A stretch of DNA of 64,000 nt from the NCBI GenBank assembly GCA_014871385.1, contig CM026425.1, positions 19,428,902 to 19,492,901 on the forward strand, in the 5' to 3' direction. Positions 1-10,787 of the stretch are shown here, in pieces; within the stretch, counting starts at the first letter, position 1, and every line of letters begins with the position of its first letter. Position numbers and translations under genes: made by a program. Origin of the DNA: Ceratodon purpureus (Eukaryota > Streptophyta > Bryopsida > Pseudoditrichales > Ditrichaceae). The notes beneath the pieces were generated by a model. The model was given only the letters and a program-made list of their open reading frames with translations. It was not told where the DNA came from and searched no databases.

Positions 1-681
1 AAGATTCTCCGGGGAGGATCCTCTCATACTACCGTGGATTTGATCATACCAAAGAAAGAGGGAGACCCCACCATTGCTACTTCTAAGGTTGTTTCTCCAA
101 ACTTCAACCGCCTGAAGGACGATATGGTTCCACCCACTACAAAGGAGGATGTGCCCGTACCCGTATCGGGTGCATCTCGCACATTGTTTGGAACTGCAAA
201 GACTAGGGTCCAAGTTGGTGGGTTCGAATCGTCCACAAGGTTGGTTGAGTTGTCTAAAAAAATGAAGGCAGATGCTAAGGCTGCTGAAGTAGCGGAGAAA
301 TGTAGGAAGAGATTGGTCATAACCCGACAAGCGGACCCGGGCCTCCTCTCTACTGATGACGGACTTCCAATTGGGAATCTCTTTGGGCCGAAGTTGGCTT
401 TGGGAAAACCGGACATATTTCCTGAGAAACCCCCTGCTAGAGCCACGTCCAAGCGAAAGGCTGTAGACAAGACTCAGAAGGTGTTGGCTTTCAATCCTGG
501 GAAGCCAAAAACTCCTTTGGATGACCCGAATGGCCCAAAGAAATTCCTGAACCCATTCGAGTCAAAGAAGAAGAGTAAGGCGAGGGTGAAGAAGGTACGC
601 GAGAGCGATGGCGATGACGAATACGATTCTTCCGGTCCTAGTGGGGCCGAAGTGAAGGACGACAGCGATTATGTGGCCTAA
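1..681 (+). CDS. C-terminal part of an unrecognised charged protein, cut by the left edge
   Basis: The frame is open from base 1 to a TAA stop after the residues DDSDYVA, so the true start lies outside the window. About 226 residues are visible. The sequence is low in hydrophobic residues, rich in Lys, Pro, Asp and Ser, and ends in a basic stretch (ESKKKSKARVKKVR) followed by an acidic tail, which suggests a disordered, possibly nuclear protein. I see no known domain. It converges on the minus-strand RING gene that ends at 1144 and may belong to the same repeat-associated block. An antisense ORF of 148 aa over the same DNA is weaker because it lacks this compositional logic. Confidence 0.5.
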   Translation, partial: KILRGGSSHTTVDLIIPKKEGDPTIATSKVVSPNFNRLKDDMVPPTTKEDVPVPVSGASRTLFGTAKTRVQVGGFESSTRLVELSKKMKADAKAAEVAEKCRKRLVITRQADPGLLSTDDGLPIGNLFGPKLALGKPDIFPEKPPARATSKRKAVDKTQKVLAFNPGKPKTPLDDPNGPKKFLNPFESKKKSKARVKKVRESDGDDEYDSSGPSGAEVKDDSDYVA

Positions 682-1143
682 TTGGGCACGATAGTTAGAA
701 GGCGGCATTTTCAGTGCACCACCCTAGAATGCCACTCTTTTATGAATGTCCATTTCTAGAAACCATTATCATATTATATCTCATTTAAGCGGTGGTGCTT
801 GCCTCTTCAATATTGTCCTCCACATTGTGTACTTATTTTTACTTTGATTGTACTTCTCGCAATTTCTTTCTCGTAATGAATGTACACAATCTACATATGA
901 AGTTTGATGCATCTAAGTACTAACAATTCTTTCCACACAAATGCAACTCCGATAAAACATAAATGAAATTGTATTAAAACCAAAGGTAATTTTTGCAAGT
1001 ACATATAGAAGTAGTGTAAAGTCCATACACCGGGCTCCGCAACCAATATATATATATATACTGCTCTAAATACGACTATCACCCAGTGTATTGTCACATT
1101 AACCGTAGTAATGCGGGTACCATGTCCAACGTAAATACTCTAC
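682..1143. other. Intergenic, AT-rich, between convergent ORFs
   Basis: No coding signal is seen. It contains a short TATATATA run near 1048-1060. As the 3' flank of both neighbouring ORFs it probably holds their polyadenylation signals; AATGAATG-type and AATAAA-like strings are present but none is decisive. Confidence 0.3.
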
Positions 1144-4100
1144 TCAACGTCCATTGTTTGCATTTGACCTCCGAGTCTGGCGTCGCTGGCTTGGATGTGT
1201 AATCGTACCCCCCGATCGATATTCTTCTTCCACGCGATCCAAAGAACGACGATTATCTTCCCCCCATTCGGGATCGTCTTCATAAGGGTTGTCTCGATTG
1301 CGCTTCTTGGAATTCTTCCCGTTCCACAACTCCTTTGCCTTGTCAATCTTGGCTACTGTTTCTTGCACAATCTTCTCAATCCTATTGCGTGACCAACGAG
1401 AGGAATTATCCTCCGCACGAAGTGCCCTCCTCCAGTCGTTAACTATTTTATGAAGAGCATCGTCAAACTTCTTAGTGATCACCCAGTAGTCTAGGTCCGA
1501 ATATTTGAAGGATTCCTCTGTAAAAGTGCGACGATGCTGAATGGCTTCTTCTAGTTTGGCCAATACAAGTGCCCTACCAACCGGGGTTCTGTCATACATC
1601 TTGTACTCATCAAGTTGGCCATAGTCCCGTTCTACTTCTCTTCTCTTACCGTCGGCATCTACCACAACTTCCGGTTTTGGAAACCGGAAGAAGCGATTGC
1701 GATGTATACTCCAATGTCCACCGAAGTTCCTACAAAAAAATTCTCGGTCCTTGGCATCCGGAATTTCACTTGCCCTCATCTCCACCTCATGGTCGTGTGT
1801 CATCCATGAAAAATCGTCCATTCCGGCATCGTTAGCCGTAGATAGTTGGTGAGTCATTGTCTCCGGGTTCCAAGCCAGTGATTTGCCCCAATCATAATAA
1901 TTCAGCTCTTTCTTAGGTAGTTGGTCTAGTGGTAAATTCCACCGATCAAACTCATGCCCAGGCGGCATCACGTGTTGTAGTCCCAGCATCTCGTAAAAAC
2001 GTGAACTAATTGGGGAGCGACACATAACACACTGTTTGTTGTTTAAAGCAGCCTTCGCGATGCAGGTTATGTGGAACTTGTGATTACAATTTCCCATCTC
2101 AAAGGCCCCTTCCGGCCCAAAATATTGTTGACAGATGGGACACGTTTCCTTCGAATATTCCTCCGACGGTTTGCGGGTATGGATAACCACACGTTTCGAT
2201 TCATCCATATGAGATGATAGTACATCGTACGGCATCCACCCCTCCTCGACCTCTAGCGCCCAGTCAATGACCCCTTCTTTATTTTTGGAACTATGTAATG
2301 TGCGCTCCATCATTTCTCCTACATCGCGCCATATCGTGATTTTTGTAGCATCCTCGCCGCCCTTGGCTGCTGCCTTGTTATACTTCTGTAAAGATGATTG
2401 GATAGCTTCTTCGACATCCATAGAAGTAATTGCACATTTCTTCATATCCTGTTGTGCTCTAGAGACTATTGTCTCCTTATCTCGTAGTTTGTGGACCCAA
2501 CCAAGCCATGATAATGCCCTTATGGAAGATGGTGTATCATCTACCATCCTTATGGTGGTCTTCAGCCTTTCCAGTTCCGTACGGGCCTCGTCTCTTTCCC
2601 TTCTAGCCACCTCCAAATCCCGTAAAATAATGTCTAATTCTATTGAATCATCCATTGGCCCTTTTCCTCTATCCTCATGTCCTGGTGTTGCTTGGCTAGA
2701 GCCAATGTCCAATGGAACTGGACCAGATGTCATTTTAGACTTCTGAGATGCCATCCCTTGTGTGGCCCCATCTCCACTTTTATTTGAAAATTTAGAAAGG
2801 CCAAGGTCATCGGAATCCTCACCATCGCTCAGTACTTCAATGATACGATCCTTTCCTTCCACCTTCACCACTTCCTTCTTCACCGTAGGCTTCACTTCTT
2901 TTGTTTTGTTTTTCTCCTTCTCTACCGGGTGGTAGATTTTGCACTCTTCCAATTGTGCAAAAAAACTCATCTTCACATGGTCCAACCTTCTTGTCAAACT
3001 CTTGATTTGTTCCGTTGCATCCATTAAATCCTTACTCAGAGCCACGTTCTCTTCGCCTAACTTCACACGGTCTTCCAGAAGAGGCTTAATGGAAGATGCC
3101 AAAGTGTCAAAGCCAAGGGCACCCTGTATCATGCCCGGAGTGATACTTCCAAATGCATGAGCCATATTTATGAGATCTGGTGCCATAGCGCCTAATACGG
3201 AAGCCCCTTCTTTCAGGGTGTGTGCAATCTTCAACACATTATGAATTTGTTGCACTTCCTCCGTGGTTCTTGTTGCAGCGTCTCCCTCTGTGGTATTCTC
3301 TAAGCCCCCACGCTGTTCATCAGAGGACACCTCCGTCAATTTGGTGCTAAAATCTAGTAACTCCTTCAATGATTCATTGTTTGGCATCGACTTCACCAGC
3401 TCCATAATCTCCGAAATGGAATGAACTGCATCCTTTGTGCTATCCTCTTTGGTAGGCACTTGTACTATTGCCAAGGAACTTGGACCATCATCCACTGAAC
3501 GAGAGTTGGAGCATCCGGCTTCCGCAGCCGTAAGATGTGTTGAGCAGTCATTGTCCACCTCCACTTCCACCTCATCTACGGCTGCCTTGCCCTTTGTATC
3601 GTTGGAAGATTTCACCGTGATTTCCAGGTCTGCTCTAGGAATAGTAGGGGCATTAGTTTCTGTGGCAACGGGGAACATCGTAGCGATCACATTGGCAATG
3701 GCAACGGGCTTCTTTTCCTCTGGACGATGCGGAGTTTCATTCTGTACTTTTTTTACTTCATTCTTCGGAAAGCTCTTTAGATGTGGCCACTGCCGCTTTC
3801 GGAACTCCGCTACAACCTTCTGTGCTTGCAAAGGATCGATCAGATATAAATCCGGGATGTCTGTTACCATCCATCCAATTTGCAACGGCCTGTCTTTCGT
3901 AGTGGGGTACGTACACCAACTAATCTTCCGCTTCAATATTAGCTCCGCATATACCATACTACAAATGGTATAATTGAAATGGCCTTTGCTGGGCTTCCGT
4001 TGCCCAAACATAGTAGTCCAGACTTCATATGCCCGATGCAAGAAATGGTCATCCATGCATAACCAGGGCTTGCAACTAAAAGTCCGTGTGTTCATCTCGT

Positions 4101-4314
4101 GTTCTTCTCGGGGCCATAACTTGTCAATGTGATACATCTTCACATACTTCTTGCACTCCTTGAAAGTCCAGAAAATCTCCCCTACAGATTCCCAGCCTTC
4201 TTCAGCTACAATGTTTTTGTTGTCTAGGATCTCCCAAGAAAAGTTGTGGCACATTCCCTTCGGCCTGTTCCTCTTCCCGGTTCCTCCAATCTCATCATGT
4301 TCCGGATCCGCCAT
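1144..4314 (-). CDS. 1056-aa RING-H2 protein with coiled coils and an N-terminal domain shared with the ORF at 8321
   Basis: A single uninterrupted frame starts at ATG 4312-4314. Residues about 50-180 form a domain with CKKYVKMYHIDKLWP near its start and MVYAELILKRKISW near its end; the same pattern occurs in the plus-strand ORF at 8321. Residues about 240-600 are acidic with heptad-like stretches, suggesting coiled coil. At about residues 725-770 there is a RING-H2 finger: CPIC, then CNHKFHITCI, then CVMC, in the C3H2C3 order, which in known families binds zinc and supports ubiquitin E3 activity. The tail is rich in charged and aromatic residues and ends with a basic segment. The long intact ORF suggests recent activity or selection. 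Function beyond probable E3 activity is not known. Its 5' side faces the GC-rich array at 4535-5100. Confidence 0.7.
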   Translation of the reverse strand: MADPEHDEIGGTGKRNRPKGMCHNFSWEILDNKNIVAEEGWESVGEIFWTFKECKKYVKMYHIDKLWPREEHEMNTRTFSCKPWLCMDDHFLHRAYEVWTTMFGQRKPSKGHFNYTICSMVYAELILKRKISWCTYPTTKDRPLQIGWMVTDIPDLYLIDPLQAQKVVAEFRKRQWPHLKSFPKNEVKKVQNETPHRPEEKKPVAIANVIATMFPVATETNAPTIPRADLEITVKSSNDTKGKAAVDEVEVEVDNDCSTHLTAAEAGCSNSRSVDDGPSSLAIVQVPTKEDSTKDAVHSISEIMELVKSMPNNESLKELLDFSTKLTEVSSDEQRGGLENTTEGDAATRTTEEVQQIHNVLKIAHTLKEGASVLGAMAPDLINMAHAFGSITPGMIQGALGFDTLASSIKPLLEDRVKLGEENVALSKDLMDATEQIKSLTRRLDHVKMSFFAQLEECKIYHPVEKEKNKTKEVKPTVKKEVVKVEGKDRIIEVLSDGEDSDDLGLSKFSNKSGDGATQGMASQKSKMTSGPVPLDIGSSQATPGHEDRGKGPMDDSIELDIILRDLEVARRERDEARTELERLKTTIRMVDDTPSSIRALSWLGWVHKLRDKETIVSRAQQDMKKCAITSMDVEEAIQSSLQKYNKAAAKGGEDATKITIWRDVGEMMERTLHSSKNKEGVIDWALEVEEGWMPYDVLSSHMDESKRVVIHTRKPSEEYSKETCPICQQYFGPEGAFEMGNCNHKFHITCIAKAALNNKQCVMCRSPISSRFYEMLGLQHVMPPGHEFDRWNLPLDQLPKKELNYYDWGKSLAWNPETMTHQLSTANDAGMDDFSWMTHDHEVEMRASEIPDAKDREFFCRNFGGHWSIHRNRFFRFPKPEVVVDADGKRREVERDYGQLDEYKMYDRTPVGRALVLAKLEEAIQHRRTFTEESFKYSDLDYWVITKKFDDALHKIVNDWRRALRAEDNSSRWSRNRIEKIVQETVAKIDKAKELWNGKNSKKRNRDNPYEDDPEWGEDNRRSLDRVEEEYRSGGTITHPSQRRQTRRSNANNGR

Positions 4315-4379
4315 AGTAACCTCGTTTTAAACAAAAACGATATGGTTTTGTTTTAAAGAAAACAATGAGTTGATAAATG

Positions 4380-4450
4380 ACGTTTACAAAATAACGAATA
4401 CAGAAAATTCAAAAACTCCCCCCCCCACAATAAAAAGGGACCCCCATCTC
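4380..4450 (-). promoter_or_regulatory. Poly-C leader shared with the kinase cassette at 12.4 kb
   Basis: Read on the plus strand, AAAATTCAAAAACTCCCCCCCCC followed by an A-rich stretch and GGGACCCC lies 65-130 bp upstream of the RING ORF start. The copy at 12378-12415 has AAAATTCGAAAAGTCCCCCCCCCC followed by GAAGGACCCC. The shared block lies between ORF start and GC array in both cases, so it may be a common leader or core promoter. The role is inferred from position only. Confidence 0.4.
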
Positions 4451-4534
4451 CTCACCCCCACGTACCAACAAGCCCCCAAGTGAATTGGGAAACTGTAGCA
4501 ATAGGAGAGGGACTATTGAGGAGAGTGAAGTGAG

Positions 4535-5100
4535 GAAGTGGGGGACGGCCGTCGCCATATATGGCGACGGCCCCCAACCCTACGGCCGTCCCCCCGAGCC
4601 TAGTGCCGTCGCCCCCCGATCCTACGGCCGCGGCCAATGGCCGTCGTCCCGAACCTGACGACGGCCGTTGGGGGACGTCGGGTCGGGGGCCACGGCGACG
4701 GCCGCGGAGGCCCGTGCCTCCGCGGCCGTCCGATCGGGCCGTGTCCTCGGCGACGGCCGTCCGATGAAGGCCGTCGCCGAGGGGACGGCCTTGGAGACGG
4801 CCCCCGAGGGGGCGGCTTGCGGCCCTCCGATCGCGGCCGTCCCCGCGGCCGTCGCCGTCCGATGGCGGCCGACCGCACGGGGACGGCCGCGTAGACGGCC
4901 TTGGAGACGGCCGCGGGGACGGCACCGTCGGCGACAGCCTGCGGCCGTCCGATCGGGGCCGTCTCCAAGGCGACGGCCGTTCGATCACGGCCGCGATCGA
5001 AGGGCCGTCCCCGCGGACGGGCCCTCGCGGAGACGGCCCACGGCCGTGGAAACGGCCCCCGACCGTGGGGACGAGGCCGTCGCGGCCGCGGGAAATTTCC
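4535..5100. repeat. GC-rich degenerate GGCCGTC array 1
   Basis: A run of about 0.55 kb made of variants of GACGGCC/GGCCGTC with spacers such as CCGCGG and CCGATCG. The unit length is irregular, so it is not a simple microsatellite. Because the unit has no stop codon in most frames, several long overlapping ORFs appear on both strands; these are artefacts. It sits directly upstream of the minus-strand RING ORF. Confidence 0.85.
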
Positions 5101-7020
5101 CTCCCCCCCCTTTTTTAAAATACAAATGAAAAAAACATATAATGCTACATCTTCCGACCACATATTACACTAAACCTGTTAATTTCTTTCACCAATTAAA
5201 ATGAGAACAGCAGTTAATGTAAACACGAATTAAAATACTTCATGGTATGCAAAGCATCTAAATTCTTCAACGAGTCATTATTCCGTACGCTCCACTGAAG
5301 TTAATGTATGTGTCATTTATTCGAATCATTATTTCTGTTGTTTCTATCGTACGCATTTCAAGGTGGTCTATCATCGCACTCCAAAAGTTCCTCGCAGAAA
5401 TCGAACTCATCTAAACTTGTTTCAGAAATTGTAATCTAAATAGTTCTCCGTGGACCGTCTTCTTATTCTCCGCTTTGAATTTTTGTTTTTTTAAATACAT
5501 AAGTGCTTCTATTATACTTTCATTAAACGTCTTCATATTATCAATTTAATTCGAGTTACCATCTCTTTATATACCTTTAACGTTCCTCCCTCTATACAAT
5601 TTCCACTTTCGAATATTGTTTTCATTTACCTCTTCTTTATTTTACTCTATGTTTAAACTTTATTCCCCTCTAGTTTATGCCCTTTTTTTAACGTCTAATT
5701 TGTCTAATTTAGAACTTCAACCCTCGAAGCTCCTTAAATGTCATTTCGTGAATTTCTTCCTTTCATATCGTTTTGAACGTTCGTATTTCGATTTATTTCC
5801 TCCATGACCCATGTTAAAGTATATTTTACTAATTCGACCACTATTCCACCATTTTACTTGTTAAATTCTCTCATTCGTGCTTGTTAAATTCTCTCGTTGT
5901 GTCATTAGTAAGTGTTTACTTTTGTACGTATGTACTATACATTGTACAAGTTAGAATCCCATTCCATATTTATATTTACGTTAAAGTGTATATGAATAAA
6001 CATATATTTGTATAGAGTATAATGTAAATGTGTTACCTAATTTATTTATTTTATTTCATATAAGTTGCAAGGTACAACTCAATTCTGGGCGTTGGAAACT
6101 AGAATTGTTTCTAAAAACAATGATTTCAATTATAGTCGTTCACAAATTGGCAATATTCAGTGACGGTTGAATGTTTTCTGTTTTAATTTTGTTTTTTACT
6201 ATTATCCCTTCCTCATCTCATAATGTGAGCTAGTGATTTTTTATTTTATTTTTAATGATAACACAGTACTACGGTATGGAAGTTTGTAAAATAAAAGACA
6301 TTAAAGAGGAAGGAGAGTCTTTATATTTCAAATAACTCTAAACCAGCCATGAGAAATTAGAATTGGACCATTTGTTATGAAAACAATGATTTGAGTTTTA
6401 TTCCTCCGATGAATTGCATAATCCCAAGGGAATTGAATGTTTGTTTTGGTTTATTTCACTTTATTATTATCTCCAGTTTCTCTCATAATCTAAACTACTA
6501 TTTATGTTTTTATTTTTGATTCTACCATAATACTAAAGAACGAGAGTATGTAAAATTAAAGAAATAAAACTAGGGTAAATCATTCCATTAAAAATTAGAG
6601 TCAAAGAATCTATATAAATATTTTCATTGTATACCACTAATCGAGAAGAAATTGGATCTATATTTCTAAGAGATTACCCTAAACCGTAAACCGGTGAAAT
6701 ATAAATGCAAATCTCTTAACCATTTAAACGTAAGGTGCACCGCATCCAAAACCAAGTGTGTACATCAATTAATGCGTTGAATTACTTCTAGTGCATTCTC
6801 TCCGCAATGTTCCTCTTATCATATTGTTGTTGACATTTACTCTTTTGATTCGTTAGTATAAAATGTTAATTCATTACCGTATGCTAAAACATGAGTACCT
6901 TCGTTTCTTTAAATGACAATTGGTAAAAACTGTTTTAGTGTACCCACAATGTCTACGGTTCTTTCCATTCAATAGGATATATATTCTTCTTCATAAACGT
7001 GTTCACATTATTTGTAGATC
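5101..7020. other. AT-rich stretch with no gene seen
   Basis: About 1.9 kb with strong AT bias and frequent stops in all frames. The longest ORF is about 60 codons and has no recognisable motif. It separates the first and second array cassettes. Confidence 0.4.
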
Positions 7021-7024
7021 CTAG

Positions 7025-7206
7025 GGGGTTATCCACCCCCAAAGAACCAAAATATCACATAGTTCATTGGATCCCAATTTCAAACGTCGACCCCACCTCC
7101 CCGATCACAGGATCTTCAGGACATTCCCCACAATATCCGGGATATGTCTGAATTTTCCATTTGTAGGAGATATGCTGTCCAAACAATCCCAAGTGGGATT
7201 GTTTGG
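7025..7206. repeat. Two short inverted repeats upstream of array 2
   Basis: GGGGGTTATCCACCCCC (about 7025-7041) is a small hairpin. At 7179-7206 there is a perfect 13-bp inverted repeat, CCAAACAATCCCA with its complement, around a 2-bp centre. Either could be a protein-binding palindrome or an element terminus; no function is shown. Confidence 0.6.
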
Positions 7207-7299
7207 AACAAGAAGGAGGGGGGAGAGTAGGGGAGGAGAGGGGGGAGGAGAGGAGAGAAAACACAAGGGGAGGGGAGTTCCTTCGACCCCCCCCCCCAC

Positions 7300-7930
7300 A
7301 CGGCCGTCCCCGGGGACGGCCACGGCCGACCCCGCGTGGACGGCCTTGGCCGACTCCGCGGTCGCAGCCCCCCGACCCCGGGGTCGGCCGCGGCCGTCCC
7401 CGCGGGGTTGGACAAGGCCGTCCCCGCGTGGACGGCCGTCGCCGACCCCGCGGTCGGAAGGTCCGTCCGCGTGGACGGCCCTCGCCGACCGCGTGGACGG
7501 CCGTGGCCGACCGCGGGGTGGAGCACGGCCGTCCCCGCGGGGTCGGCCGCGGCCGTCCCCGCGGGGTCGGCCGCGGCCGTCCCCGCGGGGTCGGACAAGG
7601 CCGTCCCCGGGGACGGCCAGGGCCCACCCCGCGGTCGGAAGGGCCGTCGGCGTGGTCGGCCGTGGTCGACCACGCCGCTGCAGCCTCCGACCGCGGGGTG
7701 GAGCACGGCCGTCCCTGCGGTGGGCCGCGGCCGACCCCGGGGACGCCCGTCGACGTGGTCGGCCGTCCCGACCGCGGGGCGGCGGTCCACCGACGCACCC
7801 TTTGGGGAGCGGTCGCGGCCGCACGACCGGTCGCGTCCGCGATCGTGGACGGCCGCGACCGCTCCCGCGACGGACCAGTTACGGCCGTTGGATTCTCCAT
7901 TCCCCGAGATCCAACGGCCGTAGGGGGGCC
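7300..7930. repeat. GC-rich degenerate GGCCGTCC array 2
   Basis: About 0.63 kb of GGCCGTCCCCGCGG-like and GGCCGACCCCGCGG-like units. The block GTCCCCGCGGGGTCGGCCGC is repeated almost exactly around 7530-7600. It is preceded by a purine-rich GGGGAGGAG tract (7215-7280) and a C12 run. Its ORFs of about 200-300 codons on both strands (Arg-Pro-Arg-Gly type) are by-products of a stop-free unit. It lies upstream of the plus-strand ORF at 8321. Confidence 0.85.
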
Positions 7931-8320
7931 GTCGTTTGACCTAACTGGCTGCCTAGGGGTTCGGGCCAGCATAAATGGCTGGCCCTTCTTCCTTTTTCTT
8001 CACTTGGGTGCTCGTGCTACATGTGCTGGATTTACTTCAGCTCAGTTGCGTTCCTCCAAGCTTTTACTACTTCCCCACGGGTTATCGTGGGATTGTGTTT
8101 AGGGTTGTCCGCACCGTTTGTTGGTTATTATGAAACCAACAGTATAGTGCTTCATACGTACGGTTTTTTGGCAGGAGTTCTGGGTTTTGTTTTAGTCCTT
8201 ATGCACTAGATATATACGAGATTAAATCAACTTTTATACGGTGGGGAGAAGTTACAGGCATTGTTACGAGGTTGGTACGATACACGGTATTCACAGCTAC
8301 TCGCTTACCGGACTTTCGCC

Positions 8321-9037
8321 ATGCCTCGTAACGACCGGGGAGGACCCTCCACTCCTAAAAGGAAACACCCCTTGGATCCATACGCTACGAATGACCCTGA
8401 TTGTGTAGCAGAGATTGGATGGGAGGGGGAACCATCACCATGGCGGATGGTAACTTGCAAGGAATATGTCAAGATGAAGCACCTCATGAAGTTGATCCCA
8501 GTACATCTACGTACCGAGGCTGCGGAGAAACAAGCAACACGGGGAGAAATCAGGATCGACAATTGTGAAAGTAATCATTTCAAAATTCGATACAACGAGG
8601 TTTTTCGAGCAGCACGAATCCAGAACTCCCGACCTCATATCATGTTGTATTCGAATATGGCAATGGTGTGGGCGGAGATAGTCTTACATAAGAGGGTTGA
8701 CTGGACCACAGTCTCGGGCCTGAGGACAGATAGAATGAACAGAGACAGCATGGATCTTGTAACAGACTGGAGTGGACATAGCGATTGTCCCCCATTACAT
8801 ATTTCAAACCGTCGGAGTCCACCGGCACAAGATGCAGGAATACAAACTCTAGCCATCGAATATAATGATGAGGAACAGGAGAGACGTCGTTTAAGCTATG
8901 ATGATGAAGACAACTATCGAGGGCGTCGCTCAAACGAAAATCCAAGGAATCGCAGAGGGCATCGTGCCAGAGAGTCATCACGTACCAACCATGAGGAGTA
9001 TGGACAAAGCTCTGCCCACGGGGACACCGTTCGCTAG
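8321..9037 (+). CDS. N-terminal part of an array-associated protein; shares a domain with the RING ORF
   Basis: ATG 8321 opens a 239-aa frame ending in TAG at 9035-9037. Residues about 47-150 contain TCKEYVKMKHLMKLIP and, later, MVWAEIVLHKRVDWTT, which match the corresponding parts of the minus-strand RING protein in order and spacing. The C-terminal third is rich in Arg, Asp and Glu. The next frame begins 11 bp downstream at ATG 9049 and is open further upstream, so one base gained or lost near 9000-9037 would give one protein of about 480 aa; an unnoticed intron is the alternative. The family is not recognised. Confidence 0.6.
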   Translation: MPRNDRGGPSTPKRKHPLDPYATNDPDCVAEIGWEGEPSPWRMVTCKEYVKMKHLMKLIPVHLRTEAAEKQATRGEIRIDNCESNHFKIRYNEVFRAARIQNSRPHIMLYSNMAMVWAEIVLHKRVDWTTVSGLRTDRMNRDSMDLVTDWSGHSDCPPLHISNRRSPPAQDAGIQTLAIEYNDEEQERRRLSYDDEDNYRGRRSNENPRNRRGHRARESSRTNHEEYGQSSAHGDTVR

Positions 9038-9048
9038 ATCGTCAGGAC

Positions 9049-9765
9049 ATGGGACCCCACGAACAAGGCTATGGCCACGGGGAACCGGAAGGAGCTGATT
9101 TACCCTTTGACTTTGCGGATAGCACGTATGGACCCTATGGGGGACGACCGTGGCCAGATTATGCAACGGGATCAAGATACTTTAGTAACTATGACGACGG
9201 CTGGTCGGAAATACCGAGTCCTCCAAGGAGTGCTAGTCCGCGCCATCGAACACCTCCGAGAGAGGTACCTCACGGTTATTCCCCAGATCGCGAAGAAGAT
9301 ACGCAGAGACTGGGACGTGATGATTACGCAACTCCCCCTCCATACCGCGGATATGGTGGTCATGGTACCCCATCTGCCCTATTTGCAGAAGATGATTACA
9401 GATCATCTTCGCGGACTCCGCCTGGAATATTTCCTCCACCTCTAGGTTATCACACCGACGGTACTGATCACAATAGCGGGGACAACCGCAACGTACTTCA
9501 TCGCGATGACAGAGTACCACCTCCTCCTTTTGGATACCCTCCCGGTCGAGTTGTAAGAGATAGCTATTTTGAGGAAGAACTAGAGTTGGAGCGAAGAAGG
9601 CAAAATTACGTACTACAGATGGAGAATCATGCGTTTCACCTTAGACGGGATAATCGAAGATTGATGGAGGAGAGAGAGAGACTTCTGAGAGCCTCCACAA
9701 ATTCAGCAAGGGCACGGGCCACAAGAAACGTACGATCGGGGAGGTCCAAGCGAACTCCCCAATGA
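9049..9765 (+). CDS. Pro/Tyr/Gly-rich protein with C-terminal coiled coil, probably the continuation of the 8321 ORF
   Basis: A frame of 238 codons, different from that of 8321-9037 by one base. It is rich in Pro, Gly, Tyr, Arg and Asp (for example RTPPGIFPPP, PPPPFGYPPG) and ends in a basic heptad-like helix around ELELERRRQNYVLQMENHAF. Such composition fits a disordered scaffold or an RNA-binding or condensate-forming segment. The reading is also open upstream of ATG 9049 (SLDRQDMG), which argues that it is a downstream exon or frameshifted half and not a separate gene. Confidence 0.5.
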   Translation: MGPHEQGYGHGEPEGADLPFDFADSTYGPYGGRPWPDYATGSRYFSNYDDGWSEIPSPPRSASPRHRTPPREVPHGYSPDREEDTQRLGRDDYATPPPYRGYGGHGTPSALFAEDDYRSSSRTPPGIFPPPLGYHTDGTDHNSGDNRNVLHRDDRVPPPPFGYPPGRVVRDSYFEEELELERRRQNYVLQMENHAFHLRRDNRRLMEERERLLRASTNSARARATRNVRSGRSKRTPQ

Positions 9766-10787
9766 TGGGAACTATTATCATCCATATGACTACAATGGAT
9801 TAGGGTGGAGGGGAGACTATTAGAATGGGGTGCATGGTAGTACTTTCTACAGCATCGGAGCGTACCGAGACTTTAATGTGGACTTCGCATATTACAAATT
9901 TACAACGGAAAGTAAAGATGCAAGCATAGTATGTACGTAGTTTGCAGTTTTGTAGATGGAGGTTTAAAATGTACGGACTCAAGAATACAGGCACGTGCCA
10001 CATTTTGCAAGTAGAATAGATATAATTAGTGTTTTAGAGTGTAGTTGTGTTGTCTTTTATATTGTAGTTGTCTTAAACATTTGAAAGGAATTTACCTTTT
10101 TAATATTCTTGTAGCCGTATTCGAAGTGCACATTACTATCAATATCACTATTTTTAAATGACAACTTCCTATTGACATGGGTTACGAGTCTACGGCTTAC
10201 GAGCACTAGAATATAATGAATCTCAAGACAAGTATGCAAAATAATTTTCAATTATTTTTTGGGCTAAATTAATAAGAATATCGGTGAATGATATTTTTTG
10301 ATGGATGCATATTTATATCTAAGGTATTTGTTTGTACAGGGGATTATGAGCAATCACGTTTTGCGGCCCTTACGCTTTCGTCTTCACGAAAAGAACTTGA
10401 GTATACGCTTGCCAATATTTGTAAGAATAAAAATTACAAAGCATAAGCTGCATAACGGTTACAATTCACATATCGCATAATTTTCATAATTAGAATTGAG
10501 AGTATCGACTTTTAGCTAGATGTGTGGAGCCAATCCGTTTTTCCTCATAATACAGGGGTAGAAATAGACCAATCTTAGTACAGAGACCATATTGAACCAA
10601 ATGCAAGTAAACTTTATAAACAAAATATTGACCGGTGTACAAATTATTGAGATTCCAACATCTCATAATAATATAGAGTGTAAATATGACTATTCACTAG
10701 TAAGAGCTATGCCCGCCGTCCGTGGGTAACAAAAAAAAACATTATGCTTTTATAGGATATACGGAAAGGTAGATATGTAACTCCATA
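9766..10787. other. AT-rich spacer with no gene seen
   Basis: About 1 kb between the plus-strand cassette and the 3' end of the minus-strand kinase relic. No domain or repeat stands out; ORFs are below 70 codons. Confidence 0.4.

Noticed and set aside
220-235. GGTTCGAATC inside the first ORF, also tRNA B-box-like
   Set aside because: It lies in an open coding frame and lacks the other tRNA parts.
2267-3973. Plus-strand ORFs of 73-178 codons opposite the RING gene
   Set aside because: Antisense shadows with no motif.
4452-5173. ORFs of 68-187 codons across GC array 1
   Set aside because: Same artefact; the composition follows the GGCCGTC unit.
7064-8102. Long ORFs of 195-302 codons on both strands across GC array 2
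   Set aside because: They exist because the repeat unit has no stop codon in most frames; products are Arg/Pro/Gly/Thr repeats and all frames look alike.
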